DNA of 64,000 nucleotides. Source: Sphingobium sp. TKS (GTDB lineage: Bacteria > Pseudomonadota > Alphaproteobacteria > Sphingomonadales > Sphingomonadaceae). The stretch spans positions 372,001 through 436,000 of the forward strand of contig NZ_CP005085.1 in assembly GCF_001563265.1 (NCBI RefSeq), in the 5' to 3' direction. Shown one piece after another: positions 1 through 9,090 of this stretch (its first letter is position 1; each line of letters begins with the position of its first letter). The notes under the pieces are model-generated. The model saw only the letters and a program-made list of their open reading frames with translations, ran no database searches and was not told where the DNA came from. The position numbers were made by a program, and so were the translations under genes.

Positions 1-684
1 CTGCGGCCCATCGATGGCAGGCCCGTGATGGCGCATCGGCCGGGTCAGTATCTCACCTTCTGGCTCGAAATTCCGGGTCATCCGCCGGTCAAGCGCAACT
101 ATTCGATTTCGTCGGCGCCCAACGGCGCGACCTATCGTATCTCGGTAAAGCGCGAGCCCCATGGCCTTGCATCGGGCTGGCTCCATGACGAGGCGAAGGC
201 CGGCACGGTGCTCAAGGTCGCCGCTCCCGCTGGCGAATTCTATCTGAGCGCTCATGTCGAGCGGCCGGTGGTGCTGCTATCGGGCGGCGTGGGCCTCACG
301 CCGATGGTCGCGATGCTGGAGGCGTTGGTAGCCAACGGCACCGACGCGCCTGTCCATTATATCCATGGCACGCACGACAAGGAAACGCATGCCATGCGCG
401 ATCATGTCCGCGCGCTCGGCGCCAAGGGCAAGGCCGTTTACGTGACCGACTTCCATCAGACCCCGCTTGCCGGTGAAATCGAGGGCCAGGATTATGACGC
501 GGCGGGCATCATCACCGATGAATGGCTCGTTGCGAACACGCCGGTGGCAGAAGCTGATTACTATATCTGCGGTCCACGGCCGTTCCTGCGCCACGCTGTA
601 TCGACATTGTCGCTGGCAGGCGTTCCTGCCAGCCGCATCCATTATGAATTCTTCGGCCCGGCCGATGAGCTGCTGGCGGCCTGA
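1..684 (+). CDS. hmp: Flavohemoglobin (NO dioxygenase), C-terminal reductase part, 5' end outside window
   Basis: The frame is open from base 1, so only about 227 C-terminal residues are present. The fragment holds the ferredoxin-reductase-like half of Hmp: PGQY, the FAD-binding RNYSIS motif, the NAD(P)H-binding GGVGLTPM loop, and the YICGP and FFGP signatures near the end. In the family this half passes electrons from NAD(P)H through FAD to a globin heme that turns NO plus O2 into nitrate in the cytoplasm. The globin domain is not in the window, so another FAD/NAD reductase of this class cannot be fully excluded. A TetR-family gene converges on it from the right, with a hairpin between them. 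Confidence 0.85.
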   Translation: MRPIDGRPVMAHRPGQYLTFWLEIPGHPPVKRNYSISSAPNGATYRISVKREPHGLASGWLHDEAKAGTVLKVAAPAGEFYLSAHVERPVVLLSGGVGLTPMVAMLEALVANGTDAPVHYIHGTHDKETHAMRDHVRALGAKGKAVYVTDFHQTPLAGEIEGQDYDAAGIITDEWLVANTPVAEADYYICGPRPFLRHAVSTLSLAGVPASRIHYEFFGPADELLAA

Positions 685-805
685 TGGACGAAGCATGCGC
701 CTGCATCGCGGTTGGCGGAGCCCGGTAACCCCTGCGAGGGAAAGGGGTGCCAGCACAATGTGTGAAGCAAGGCCTCTGCAAGGGGCAGGGTGAAGTCAGG
801 AACGA

Positions 806-832
806 GACGGAGAGGATCCTGTCCTCTCCGTC
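806..832. terminator. Hairpin between convergent hmp and tetR genes
   Basis: A perfect 11-bp stem (GACGGAGAGGA with TCCTCTCCGTC) closes a 5-nt loop. It lies in the 292-bp gap between two convergent genes, which fits a bidirectional terminator. There is no clear T-run on either side, so function is inferred from position. The rest of 685-976 shows no convincing gene. Confidence 0.5.
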
Positions 833-976
833 CCCGCCCGCTCGGCGAACTCGTCACCAGTTGGGACGCTGCATTGCCCATGGTGTGACATTCATTTCGG
901 ATCCGTTCAAGACGATAAAGGCTTTGCAGAAAATCAAAGATGACAGGGGGCGTCGAGCGCCATTGCATCGGCCCCT

Positions 977-1654
977 TCAGCGAGGGATGATCTTTTGCGG
1001 GCGATTGCGAACAGTTCGTCCCCTTGACGACGACGTCGCAGAACGTGCCTCTTCCAGGCGGTGTTCAAGCAACGGCTTCAAGAGCAGGAGGGCATCGCTG
1101 CGGAAGGCCTGGTAGACTGCCGGATTTCGTGTTCCCGCCGCAAAAAGTGCCGAACTGCCCTCCACGACGGTGCCGAGAAGATACAGGGCATTGCGAAGGG
1201 GGCCGGCGGCCCGCGCGTCAGGTGACACGCCCAGGGCGAGGATGCAGGCTTCGACGGCTTCGTCATAGAGCCGGGTCACCCGATCGGCGATCTGCGGATC
1301 GCGGGTGGATGAGGCCCACAGTTCCAGGAAGAGGCCTGCGGTCTGCGCCGCGACTGCATCGTCCAGCAACCAGTCAAGAAGGGGCTCGATCGGTGAACCG
1401 GGATTGTCCGAGAGGGACGCTGCAAATGTCCTGAACCGATCGAGATACCGGCTTTCGAGCATATCAAGGACGGCCGCTACAAGGGTAGCCCGGTTAGGAT
1501 AGTGATGCGTGAGATTGCCATATTTGACGCCGGCGCGGCGTGCGACCTCCTGCAACGTCATCCCGGCAATGCCGTGATCGACGATCACGGCGACCGCGCT
1601 TTCCACGATCGTGGAACGGGTTTGATTGCCGGCCCTGTTCTGCCTCACGCGCAA
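977..1654 (-). CDS. TetR/AcrR-family transcriptional regulator
   Basis: A 225-residue protein with the usual TetR plan: an N-terminal helix-turn-helix (about residues 12-58; TIVESAVAVIVDHG, then MTLQEVARRAGV and LTHHYPNR) and a C-terminal all-helical ligand domain. The length is typical. The start is a TTG at 1654 or the GTG two codons later, preceded by AGGTGA. In the family such proteins repress nearby or divergent genes until a small ligand binds. The target cannot be read from the sequence; the gene converges on hmp and has 245 bp of non-coding DNA upstream. Confidence 0.85.
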   Translation of the reverse strand: MRVRQNRAGNQTRSTIVESAVAVIVDHGIAGMTLQEVARRAGVKYGNLTHHYPNRATLVAAVLDMLESRYLDRFRTFAASLSDNPGSPIEPLLDWLLDDAVAAQTAGLFLELWASSTRDPQIADRVTRLYDEAVEACILALGVSPDARAAGPLRNALYLLGTVVEGSSALFAAGTRNPAVYQAFRSDALLLLKPLLEHRLEEARSATSSSRGRTVRNRPQKIIPR

Positions 1655-1899
1655 GCGGTCACCTCTGTTCGGATGTATCTGGTGGTTCGCTGTCTGGCAC
1701 TCCGCCCCTTAATCCGGGCATAACGGGTTCACGCCGATCGCAACAGAACCGCTCTTGAATAAACTGGTATTATTACCTAGAAAACGGCCGCTTCCCATTG
1801 GGAAGTGGTCAAAAGGGAGGCTGGATTGAGCAACTTGCAGGGGAACGAGGCCCCGATCTCGTGCCGCAGGCGGCAACGAGCCGCTTGAGAGATCATGCG

Positions 1900-2103
1900 A
1901 TGAGCGTTGCATGGACAGATGAGAAGATAGCTGAAGCCGCCGAAGCCTTGATCGCGGTTCATGGTGAGAAGGCTGCTCAGCAAATGATCGACATTTCGCA
2001 GGACGAGATTCGCGCGACAGGAAATTGCGATGCCATTCCGCATGATCGGATCATGGCGGAAATCGCGGCCCGGCTTTGCCGGGCGCGGCCGGTGCCGGAA
2101 TAG
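1900..2103 (+). CDS. Hypothetical small protein (67 aa)
   Basis: An acidic, Ala/Glu-rich predicted helical protein (MSVAWTDEKIAEAAEAL) with no signal peptide and no domain I recognise. The frame is open upstream to 1798, but the ATG at 1900 gives the more natural product. It lies 151 bp before a response-regulator gene in the same direction. Coding status is likely but not certain. Confidence 0.45.
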   Translation: MSVAWTDEKIAEAAEALIAVHGEKAAQQMIDISQDEIRATGNCDAIPHDRIMAEIAARLCRARPVPE

Positions 2104-2254
2104 CCGGCCTCTCAAACGCAGGCTGGAACGCATGGCATGGTCAGCAGTTCGCATACAGCGGGGGTAAAGTGCTTTGCCTCGAAGCCGTTTTCCATGGCAA
2201 CGCGGCGCATGCGCCTGATATCTGGACCCTGGCCCGTTGGAATTCGAAACAGAC

Positions 2255-2626
2255 ATGCCGCGCATCCTTCTCGTCGATGATGAACGCCTGCTTCTCATGT
2301 TGCTCGCCGATATATTGGAAGATGAAGGATTTGACGTCGATATGGCGTCGAATGGCGATGAAGCTCTGGAGCGGGCGCGCTTGTGTCGGCCAGCGCTCAT
2401 CATCACGGACTTCATGATGCCGGTCATGACCGGGCTCGACCTTGCCCTTTCCATCCGCGCCGATGGGATTCTTCAGGAGATTCCCATCATACTTGTGAGC
2501 GGCGCGCAGGCGGCAATCGGGCGCGGCCATCCCGATCTTTTCCAGTCGGTGCTCGACAAGCCTTATCACAAGGATATGTTGGTGAACGAGGTTCGCCGGC
2601 TCCTGGCGCAATCTTCGCGGGGGTAG
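2255..2626 (+). CDS. Single-domain response regulator (receiver only)
   Basis: A 123-residue CheY-like receiver with no output domain. The acidic pocket (VDDE at residues 7-10), the phospho-acceptor Asp in IITDFMMP (residue 52), the SGA switch region and the DKPY lysine are all present, so it should be phosphorylatable. A TTG at 2237 would add six residues; the ATG at 2255 places the first beta strand (RILLVDD) at the usual distance. No histidine kinase is adjacent. It probably works through protein-protein contact. Confidence 0.85.
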   Translation: MPRILLVDDERLLLMLLADILEDEGFDVDMASNGDEALERARLCRPALIITDFMMPVMTGLDLALSIRADGILQEIPIILVSGAQAAIGRGHPDLFQSVLDKPYHKDMLVNEVRRLLAQSSRG

Positions 2627-2811
2627 GCCGGCAAATTTCCCATTGGCGGCGCGAGAAGAGGTGCGGTCGGCAGGGCGCGTGCATTCTCAAGCTGACGCAG
2701 CGGAAGGCGCACAGGCGCCGTTGGAGCGTGATCCGGTCATGTCCAATGACCATGCTCTCTGTGCCTGGGATTTGCCTGTCTCCCGGCCAGCGGGTGTCCT
2801 TGGGACACGCA

Positions 2812-3276
2812 CTAATTGCGCGGTTGCATTACCAGCTGCAAGCCGAGATGAGGGGACGCATTCTTGGGCAGTACCAGTTCAATGTGCCGCCTCACATGGT
2901 ATAATGGTCCGTCGCCTTCTTCCAGCAGTGTCTCGGTTGCACCGGCTGTCAATATGACCGGTCTGCTGTCGACATACATCCGGGTTCCGGCCGGAACGGT
3001 TCCATGTTCCAACATCAGCCTATACCCGCGATAGGCGTTGCAATAGGCGTCGGCATGACCAAGATCGTTATTGCCGACGCGCAGCGGCGCTGAAAAGGAG
3101 GCCTCGGTCTTCGCCCGGCAGATGATCGGGACCGTCGTACGCACGCCCAGGACGCCGTTTGCCTGTTCCCCTGACGCGGGTTCCATGACCAAGACGGCTG
3201 TGAGCATGACTATGCCGCTCAGAACCCGATGGATGCTTCGAGGGGCAGAAGGAGCTGCACCTGCCGACTGCATCAC
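2812..3276 (-). CDS. Secreted protein, possibly pilin-like, divergent from the fimbrial operon
   Basis: A 154-residue protein with an N-terminal hydrophobic segment (HRVLSGIVMLTAVLVMEP) ending near ASGEQA, consistent with export. The mature part has two cysteines (IICRAK and AYCNAY) spaced like a disulphide of an immunoglobulin-like fold. It is transcribed away from the chaperone-usher genes and separated from them by 400 bp. I infer a link to the fimbrial system from position and size only; no family is recognised with confidence. Confidence 0.5.
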   Translation of the reverse strand: MMQSAGAAPSAPRSIHRVLSGIVMLTAVLVMEPASGEQANGVLGVRTTVPIICRAKTEASFSAPLRVGNNDLGHADAYCNAYRGYRLMLEHGTVPAGTRMYVDSRPVILTAGATETLLEEGDGPLYHVRRHIELVLPKNASPHLGLQLVMQPRN

Positions 3277-3301
3277 TTTTGCCCCCTGTTGTCCTTTGCC
3301 G

Positions 3302-3677
3302 GATTAGAGGATGTCATGGCCCCCGTGGCAAAGCAATGAGGTTCGCCTCTTCGAGGTTCCAATTACATGAAGTTAACGTGGAGTGCTTCTTTGTTGCAAA
3401 ATTTGCAATCGCCCAGCGGCGTTCCGCACCTACGGAATGAAAATTCCGAATGGAACATGCCATTTGAAATAATAATGCGAGCCGTAAGCATTCGATGTCC
3501 GCAAACCTTGTGAAAGAGAAAGAATCGATATTCCTACCTTCTGAATGCTTGTTAACGGCGATGCTGGGTGTTGAATTCATGGAAAAGGCCCTCTAAATGG
3601 CCGTCATCCCCTAGCGTAGTGCTCCTGACCCTTTCGGGAAGGAGCCTTGTCGCGTCCAAAATAAGGAGTCCTTCAAT
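3302..3677. other. Intergenic region upstream of the fimbrial operon, no gene seen
   Basis: A 376-bp region, more AT-rich than its surroundings, between the divergent secreted-protein gene and the first fimbrial subunit. It should hold both promoters. I could not identify a convincing -35/-10 pair. The last bases carry AAGGAG upstream of the ATG at 3678. Confidence 0.4.
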
Positions 3678-4151
3678 ATGCGCATGCTTGCCGCTGCCCT
3701 GATCGCTGCCGCTGTTCTTCCTACTTCAGCCTATGCCGGCACCGCCACAGGCACCTTCAAGGTTCAGACCAACGTGGTTGCGTCCTGCAAGCTGACGCCG
3801 CAGGACATCAATCTTGGCAGCTACGATCCGACCAGCGAGGAAGCTTTGTCGGGAAGCGGCGTCGTGAGCGTCATGTGCACCAAGGGGACGACGCCCATCC
3901 TTTCCTATGATGGCGCCAACGGACAGGGCCAGACCCAATATATGGTCGGCACGTCAACCAGCAGCAAGCTGAGCTACAATCTTTATTCCGACAGCAACCA
4001 CAGCACCAATCTGGTCGGCCAGAACACAACGCTGCAAACGAGCGATGGAAGCACTGCCCAGACCATGGCCGTCTATGCGAAGGTCGCAGGAGGCCAGAAT
4101 GTGCCGGCCGACAGCTATGTCGATACGGTAACGGTCACGGCGACTTTCTAA
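3678..4151 (+). CDS. Spore coat U-domain (Csu-type) fimbrial subunit
   Basis: A 157-residue exported protein. The signal peptide (MRMLAAALIAAAVLPTSAYA) is followed by TATGTFKVQTNV and a two-cysteine SCPU fold (ASCKLTP, SVMCTKG), with the typical LSYNLYSDSNH stretch and a C-terminal beta strand ending VTVTATF. In Csu-type archaic chaperone-usher systems such proteins are the major pilin, assembled by donor-strand exchange on the cell surface. AAGGAG lies upstream of the start. It is the first gene of a subunit-chaperone-usher-subunit operon and is 4 bp from the chaperone. Confidence 0.88.
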   Translation: MRMLAAALIAAAVLPTSAYAGTATGTFKVQTNVVASCKLTPQDINLGSYDPTSEEALSGSGVVSVMCTKGTTPILSYDGANGQGQTQYMVGTSTSSKLSYNLYSDSNHSTNLVGQNTTLQTSDGSTAQTMAVYAKVAGGQNVPADSYVDTVTVTATF

Positions 4152-4155
4152 GGCT

Positions 4156-4884
4156 ATGCAGGAGCAGAGCGTTAAGCGGCTTTCGCTCCTGGGCATGGTA
4201 GTCGCCGGCATGGTGGCTGCCATGCCGGCACGGGCTCAGGAACTGGGCATCAGCCCGGTCCGCGTCGAGATGATGGGCGACGCGCGCGCGGCGACGCTAA
4301 CGGTCCGCAATACCAGTGATGCGCCGGTCAACCTGCAGGTTCGGGCGATGGACTGGCAGCAGGTCGAGGGGGCCGAGCGTTTCAAGCCCACCGAGATGCT
4401 GATGGCGAGCCCGCCCATCACTTCCCTTGGCCCAGGCGAAACACAGGTCGTCCGCCTGGTGGCTGATGGGCTGCCGCCGACCGCCGTTGAAAAAGCCTTT
4501 CGCCTCGTGCTCGACCAGATTCCGTCGGTCGCGCCGCTTGAGGGCGCGGGCATGCGCATTCAGTTGCGGGTTCTCGTCCCGGTATTCGTGCTGCCCAAGG
4601 GCAATCTTCGTCCGATGCTGCACTGGAGCGCGAGACGGGAGGGGGAGAGTTTGATCCTGACTGTCGTGAATGACGGCGCCCGGCATGACCGTCTGCTCAA
4701 TCTGAAGGTCACGACCGGTGCCGGTGTCCCGATCGCGATTCCTTCGACCAACACAGGCTACGTCCTGAGCGGTGGAAGCCAGAGCTGGACAGTGCGTACG
4801 GCTCTTGCAGGCATCCGGTCCTTGAGGATTTCCGGCGATGGCGAGTTCGGCGGGATCAGCGCCGATGTGCCGATCGTGCCTTGA
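4156..4884 (+). CDS. Periplasmic pilus-assembly chaperone (PapD/CsuC-like)
   Basis: A 242-residue protein with a signal peptide ending near AMPARA. Domain 1 shows the PapD-like pattern (LGISPVRVEM, ATLTVRNTSDAPVNLQVR, PPITSLGPGETQVVRL) and domain 2 runs from about residue 140. The family caps pilins in the periplasm and hands them to the outer-membrane usher. The length is normal. It sits 4 bp after the major subunit, and the usher start overlaps its last codons, indicating translational coupling. Confidence 0.9.
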   Translation: MQEQSVKRLSLLGMVVAGMVAAMPARAQELGISPVRVEMMGDARAATLTVRNTSDAPVNLQVRAMDWQQVEGAERFKPTEMLMASPPITSLGPGETQVVRLVADGLPPTAVEKAFRLVLDQIPSVAPLEGAGMRIQLRVLVPVFVLPKGNLRPMLHWSARREGESLILTVVNDGARHDRLLNLKVTTGAGVPIAIPSTNTGYVLSGGSQSWTVRTALAGIRSLRISGDGEFGGISADVPIVP

Positions 4885-7234
4885 TCATCGGCGATATTCC
4901 CGTTGGGGTTTGTTGCTTTTGTCCTTCATGGGCGTCGGCGTCACCGCGGCAGGAGCCCTCGCAATGCCGAAAGGTCCGCCCTTATCCGCCACGGCTCGGT
5001 CGGGTGACATGATTTCCCTTCTGCTGGAGATCCGGGTGAATGGCTGGACCGCGCCGGTGATCGGGCATTTCCGCCAGCAGGGTGCGCGGCTGGCGATACG
5101 CGCGGACCAGTTCGAGGACTCAGGCTTTCGCCGCAACGGGGCGATGATCTCAACGATAGGCGACGGGGAGTGGATCTGGCTTGATCGCCTGGCTGGTGTT
5201 TCCTGGGTGGTCGACGCCCATGCGCAGAGCATCGAGATTACTGCGCCTCCCTCGCTGCTGAGGGAAGCTGCATATAGCCTTGATACCCGACGTCCGGTGC
5301 AGAGCCGGTCAGACTGGGGCGCCATGCTGTCCTACGATCTCTATGGCCAATGGTCGCCAGGATCGAGCGGTCTTTATGCCCCCGGGCTCTCGGCCAATCT
5401 CGACGCCAGGATCTTCTCTCCGCATTTCACCGCCGCAAGCTCGGGTCTTTTGAACCTGCGAGACAGGGGCCGTTATGTCCGCCTGGATAGCAGCATCGTG
5501 TTCGACAAGGTGAACAGTAGCGAGAGCCTGCGGCTGGGCGATGGCTACACGGCCGGTCCGGGATGGGTACGCACGCTTCGCTTTGGAGGCATCCAGTGGG
5601 CGCGCAACTTCAGCCTTCGTCCTGATATCGTGACCGCACCGGTTGCCCGGCTGAGCCGGGAAGTGGCGGTGCCCTCAACACTCGATCTGTTCGTCAACGG
5701 GATACGCAGCTATTCGCGTGGGGTGAACCCGGGCACCGTGCGACTGGACGACCTGCCTGTCGCAACCGGTTCGAACAGGGTCCAGATGATCCTGACCGAC
5801 GAGTCTGGAAGGCGAACCGAGGTCTCGCTCCCCTTCTACTCCTCCAGCCGGCTCCTCGCCGCGGGCATGACCGATTTCAATATCGAGGCGGGCTTTCCAA
5901 GACTGTCCTACGGGGACAGGAGCAACGATTATGGGCGGTTCTTCGCGTCGGGTTCGGTCAGCAGGGGAATGAGCGATCGCCTGACCCTGCGCGCCTATGC
6001 GGCCGGCGCGCGCGGATATGGCGGCGGAGGCGTAGGCGCGACGGTGCAGGTCGGCGTCCTGGGTCTTGTCGATGGGGCGTTGCTCGCGAGTGGGGGGCAC
6101 GCGGGCACCGGCCTGGGCTATCATATCGGGATTGAGCATGTGGGACGCAGCTTCAGCCTGTCGGGTGGCTATACGCATGGCGGCAGGCGCTATCGGGACC
6201 TGGCCCAGACGTTCGACGCTCCCGCCTTTGTGGATCAGGCGAGGGCATCGATGGGGCTTGGCCTGGGCGATGCGGGCAACCTCAACCTTGCTTATGTCTG
6301 GACCCGCAGGACCGGCGAAGCCGCGAGCGGCATCGCGTCAGCGACCTACCGTGTCGAGGTGGGACGCCGGCATGGGATCGGCCTGTCCCTGTCGGGCTAC
6401 GCTGACACCCGCCAAAAAGGGTGGGGCGCGCTTCTGTCCCTCTCCTTCCGCTTCGGGCGCCATGGCCAGGTCTATAGTCAGCAGAGCTGGCGCGAGGGGC
6501 GGCTGGAGAGCAGCGTCCAGGTCAATGGCCAGAGTGGCGACCAGCGGTTCAACTGGCAGATAGAAGGCAGCCGGGGCCGCAGCGACGCTCTGGCCTTGCA
6601 GGGAAACTGGCGCGGGTCTGCGCTGGGGCTCTATGGGCGGATCGATCATATCGGTGGAATGACCGGTGTTCAGGGCGATTTGCGGCAATCGCTGATCGTC
6701 ATGGACGATCGTCTCTTTGTGAGCCGGATAGTGGATAACGGCTTCACGGTCGTTGATGTATCTGGCCAGCAAGGGGTGCGTGTGTCGCTCGAGAACCGTC
6801 TGGTGGGGCAAACCGATGCGACCGGCCGCCTTCTTGTGCCGGGATTGCAGCCCTATGTGGGGAACCGGATCGCCGTTAACCCACTGGACCTGCCGGCCAA
6901 TGCCGAGATCAGGCAAACCGAGCAGCTTGTCGCGCCCCGCGCGGGCGGGGGGCTGGTGACGCGCTTTGCCGTCAGGGAAGAACGATCCGCTCTGGTGACA
7001 CTGGTGACTGGGCAAGGCGTGCATCCGCCGGCAGGGTCGAGTGTAACTCTGGAAAACCATGAGAACGCCATGGTGCTGGGTTATGATGGCAAGGCCTATG
7101 TCCGGGGTATCGGTCCAGGACAAAACCGGTTGAAGGTCGCATGGCCGGAGGGCGCCTGCGTGGCGATCTTCGATGCGCCTCCTCGATCGCGTGACAAGAT
7201 ACCCCAGATTGGACCCTTGATATGCGCGCCTTGA
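4865..7234 (+). CDS. Outer-membrane fimbrial usher (FimD/PapC-like)
   Basis: About 789 residues from the ATG at 4865, chosen because it gives a clean signal peptide (RWGLLLLSFM to GALAMP) and a 20-bp overlap with the chaperone; an ATG at 4838 is also in frame. It shows the usher N-terminal domain, a long beta-barrel with alternating aromatic strands (VGRSFSLSGGYTHGG, GIGLSLSGYADT), and C-terminal domains (VDVSGQQGVRVSLENRLVG, TDATGRLLVPGL). In the family it is the outer-membrane pore that polymerises and secretes pilus subunits. Its length is in the usher range. The next gene starts inside its last codons. Confidence 0.9.
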   Translation: MCRSCLDHRRYSRWGLLLLSFMGVGVTAAGALAMPKGPPLSATARSGDMISLLLEIRVNGWTAPVIGHFRQQGARLAIRADQFEDSGFRRNGAMISTIGDGEWIWLDRLAGVSWVVDAHAQSIEITAPPSLLREAAYSLDTRRPVQSRSDWGAMLSYDLYGQWSPGSSGLYAPGLSANLDARIFSPHFTAASSGLLNLRDRGRYVRLDSSIVFDKVNSSESLRLGDGYTAGPGWVRTLRFGGIQWARNFSLRPDIVTAPVARLSREVAVPSTLDLFVNGIRSYSRGVNPGTVRLDDLPVATGSNRVQMILTDESGRRTEVSLPFYSSSRLLAAGMTDFNIEAGFPRLSYGDRSNDYGRFFASGSVSRGMSDRLTLRAYAAGARGYGGGGVGATVQVGVLGLVDGALLASGGHAGTGLGYHIGIEHVGRSFSLSGGYTHGGRRYRDLAQTFDAPAFVDQARASMGLGLGDAGNLNLAYVWTRRTGEAASGIASATYRVEVGRRHGIGLSLSGYADTRQKGWGALLSLSFRFGRHGQVYSQQSWREGRLESSVQVNGQSGDQRFNWQIEGSRGRSDALALQGNWRGSALGLYGRIDHIGGMTGVQGDLRQSLIVMDDRLFVSRIVDNGFTVVDVSGQQGVRVSLENRLVGQTDATGRLLVPGLQPYVGNRIAVNPLDLPANAEIRQTEQLVAPRAGGGLVTRFAVREERSALVTLVTGQGVHPPAGSSVTLENHENAMVLGYDGKAYVRGIGPGQNRLKVAWPEGACVAIFDAPPRSRDKIPQIGPLICAP

Positions 7235-7701
7235 AGTCAGTCGTTCTGGGCCTTGCGTGCCTTCCACTCGAGGCACCGGCCCAGGCAGGCGCTTCTGAAG
7301 GGATGACCGCTTCCTGCCATGTCGTGGTTTCCTCGCTTGTGTTTCCGCCCTATGATGGGGCGGCACATGGCCGCAGCAGCGCCATTGGCACGATCCAGAT
7401 CGATTGCCCGCCTGATGTGGAACCATCCAATCCGCGTATTTCACTCTCGCCGGGAGGTTCAGGCCGTTTTGCCGAGCGGCAGATGACGTCTGGCAAAGAG
7501 AGTCTGCGCTATAATCTTTATCTTGGACCAAGCCATCTTCGCGTCATCGGGGATGGAAGCGGAGGAAGCGAAGCGATGACAGCGGCAAGCGCCCACTCGC
7601 CGAGCCGGGCCGTTTTCACCATCTATGGCAGGATCCTGGCCGGGCAGGCGGTCAGTCCAGGACAATATTCCGACGATCTGACGATCCAGATGGAATTCTA
7701 A
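7222..7701 (+). CDS. Spore coat U-domain protein, probable fimbrial tip subunit
   Basis: A 159-residue exported protein with a signal peptide (MRALKSVVLGLACLPLEAPA) and an SCPU-like fold. Two cysteines (TASCHVV, QIDCPPD) and the motif LRYNLYLGPSH, parallel to the first subunit, support the assignment, as does the terminal strand YSDDLTIQMEF. Its start overlaps the usher end by 13 bp. In Csu-type operons the last SCPU gene usually encodes the adhesive tip; that role is inferred from gene order. No terminator is seen downstream. Confidence 0.82.
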   Translation: MRALKSVVLGLACLPLEAPAQAGASEGMTASCHVVVSSLVFPPYDGAAHGRSSAIGTIQIDCPPDVEPSNPRISLSPGGSGRFAERQMTSGKESLRYNLYLGPSHLRVIGDGSGGSEAMTAASAHSPSRAVFTIYGRILAGQAVSPGQYSDDLTIQMEF

Positions 7702-7784
7702 AGCTTGGTTTGAGTTCGAACGGATCAAAAAGGCCAGATGAATTCCGGCTTCAGCCGCCGCTCCACGCAGAGATTGGCGCCCAG

Positions 7785-8070
7785 GAGGCGGGATCAACAC
7801 GAAATGCTGCAGACGGGGAAAATGAATTTGGGCATCGGCGACGTGATCGCCAAGGTGCACAGGGGACAGTGGCAAACCGTTGGTCCCCGTACGTCCTGAC
7901 AGGGGCATGTGGTCGAGGCGAGTATTGCGCTTGAAATGAAGCTGGCATGGATCTGGTGCGGTGCCCACGACGTCGGGTGGGATTTCGAGCGAACGGATGG
8001 CCTCAGGCTGGAGGTCAAGCAATCAGCGACGCTGCCATCCTGGCCTGGGGTAAACGAAACGGCGCCCTGT
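7785..8070 (+). pseudogene. Frameshifted remnant of a small hypothetical gene
   Basis: Two adjacent forward frames give protein-like sequence that would join into one product. One gives NEFGHRRRDRQGAQGTVANR and WSPYVLTGACGRGEYC. About 15 bp on, another frame gives ALEMKLAWIWCGAHDVGWDF and GLRLEVKQSATLPSW. The second half has the look of a nuclease-like core (a D...EVKQSA pattern), but I do not identify the family. No plausible start or single open frame remains, so this is probably a decayed gene. The rest of 7702-8140 shows nothing. Confidence 0.4.
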
Positions 8071-8140
8071 AGCGCTGTACCGTTCCGGCCGATGGGACAT
8101 AATGCTGGCGAGGGGACCACGGCGTGCTAAGGGCCGTCCC

Positions 8141-8698
8141 ATGAGACGGAGGCAATTCGATCGCGAAACGCGGCGACAGCAACAACAGTGGCGAGCCATG
8201 AAACGCCGGCGTCAAAAGCGGTCCGCCCGGATGGATCTCCGGACGGTCCTTGCCGGCGCCTTCATCATATGCCTGGCTGCGCTTCTGGGCTTGTACTGGC
8301 CCTCCGCCGGGCGGAAGTCCGAGGCTGCCGCGGCCATGCCGGACAGCGCTGGGGGGTTCGCTTGCCAGGTGAGCGCGATCACCGATGGCGATACCCTGCG
8401 ATGTGCGGACGGCACTCGCATCAGGCTCCACGCGGTCGCCGCGCGTGAGAAGGATGAAAGCTGTTCACCAGGCCATCCCTGTCCGGCAGCATCAGGCGCC
8501 GCCGCAACGGCTGAGCTGACCGAACTTGCCGCGGGACAGCGGCTTCAATGCCGTGCAACGGGCAGGAGCTATAATCGGGTCACAGCGATCTGTCGCAATG
8601 AGAGCGGGGTCGAGATCAATTGCGCCATGGTCCAAAGCGGGACGACCGCCCTGTGGCCGCGCTACAATGAGCAGATGCCTATTTGTGATCGCAGCTGA
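8141..8698 (+). CDS. Membrane-anchored SNase-like (thermonuclease-fold) protein
   Basis: A 185-residue protein from the ATG at 8141 (8102 and 8198 are alternative starts). A very basic N-terminus (RRRQFDRETRRQQQQWRAMK) is followed by one transmembrane segment (VLAGAFIICLAALLGLYW), placing the rest outside the cytoplasm. The soluble part has the SNase core ITDGDTLRCADGTRIRLHAV and a C-terminal GTTALWPRY. Four or more cysteines suggest disulphides. Conservation of all SNase catalytic residues is not evident, so nuclease activity is uncertain. Confidence 0.65.
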   Translation: MRRRQFDRETRRQQQQWRAMKRRRQKRSARMDLRTVLAGAFIICLAALLGLYWPSAGRKSEAAAAMPDSAGGFACQVSAITDGDTLRCADGTRIRLHAVAAREKDESCSPGHPCPAASGAAATAELTELAAGQRLQCRATGRSYNRVTAICRNESGVEINCAMVQSGTTALWPRYNEQMPICDRS

Positions 8699-8959
8699 TG
8701 GCTCTTGCCGCTGGATCGGTATCGGCCAGATTGGTCTCCTTCAACCCATATTTTTCGTCAGGTTTGTGGCATGGGCGACAGACCTTTTCTTGACAGGCCG
8801 GAAACGGGCCACGCCGCGATGATGCAGTCTGTGTCACATAGAGGCACACTGCCGAAGGATTGAGCGCTGCGGGTCGATGCAACGGCTATGGAGAGTTCGG
8901 AAAGGAGTCCATCCCCGAATCACCGAATTGCGGGATCCGATTCCTTCGCATTATCTATC

Positions 8960-9054
8960 GATTCCTCGACAAACCATTGGACTCCGGTACGAATGCTGGT
9001 TAAGGCACGCGCAACCCAGCCGCATCGTCCCAACGAAGGCGCGACTGGGTTTTT
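8960..9054 (+). ncRNA. Candidate small RNA with its own promoter and terminator
   Basis: No protein gene is convincing between 8699 and 9090. TTGCGG (8928-8933) and TATCTA (8952-8957) are spaced 18 bp like a sigma-70-type promoter. About 55 bp later a stem AACCCAG/CTGGGTT (9013-9019 with 9045-9051), extended by three inner pairs, is followed by a short T-run. This would give a transcript of roughly 90 nt. Prediction from sequence only. Confidence 0.3.
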
Positions 9055-9090
9055 AAAAGTCCGGCCATGACCCTTTTGGCTGGCTCTTCT

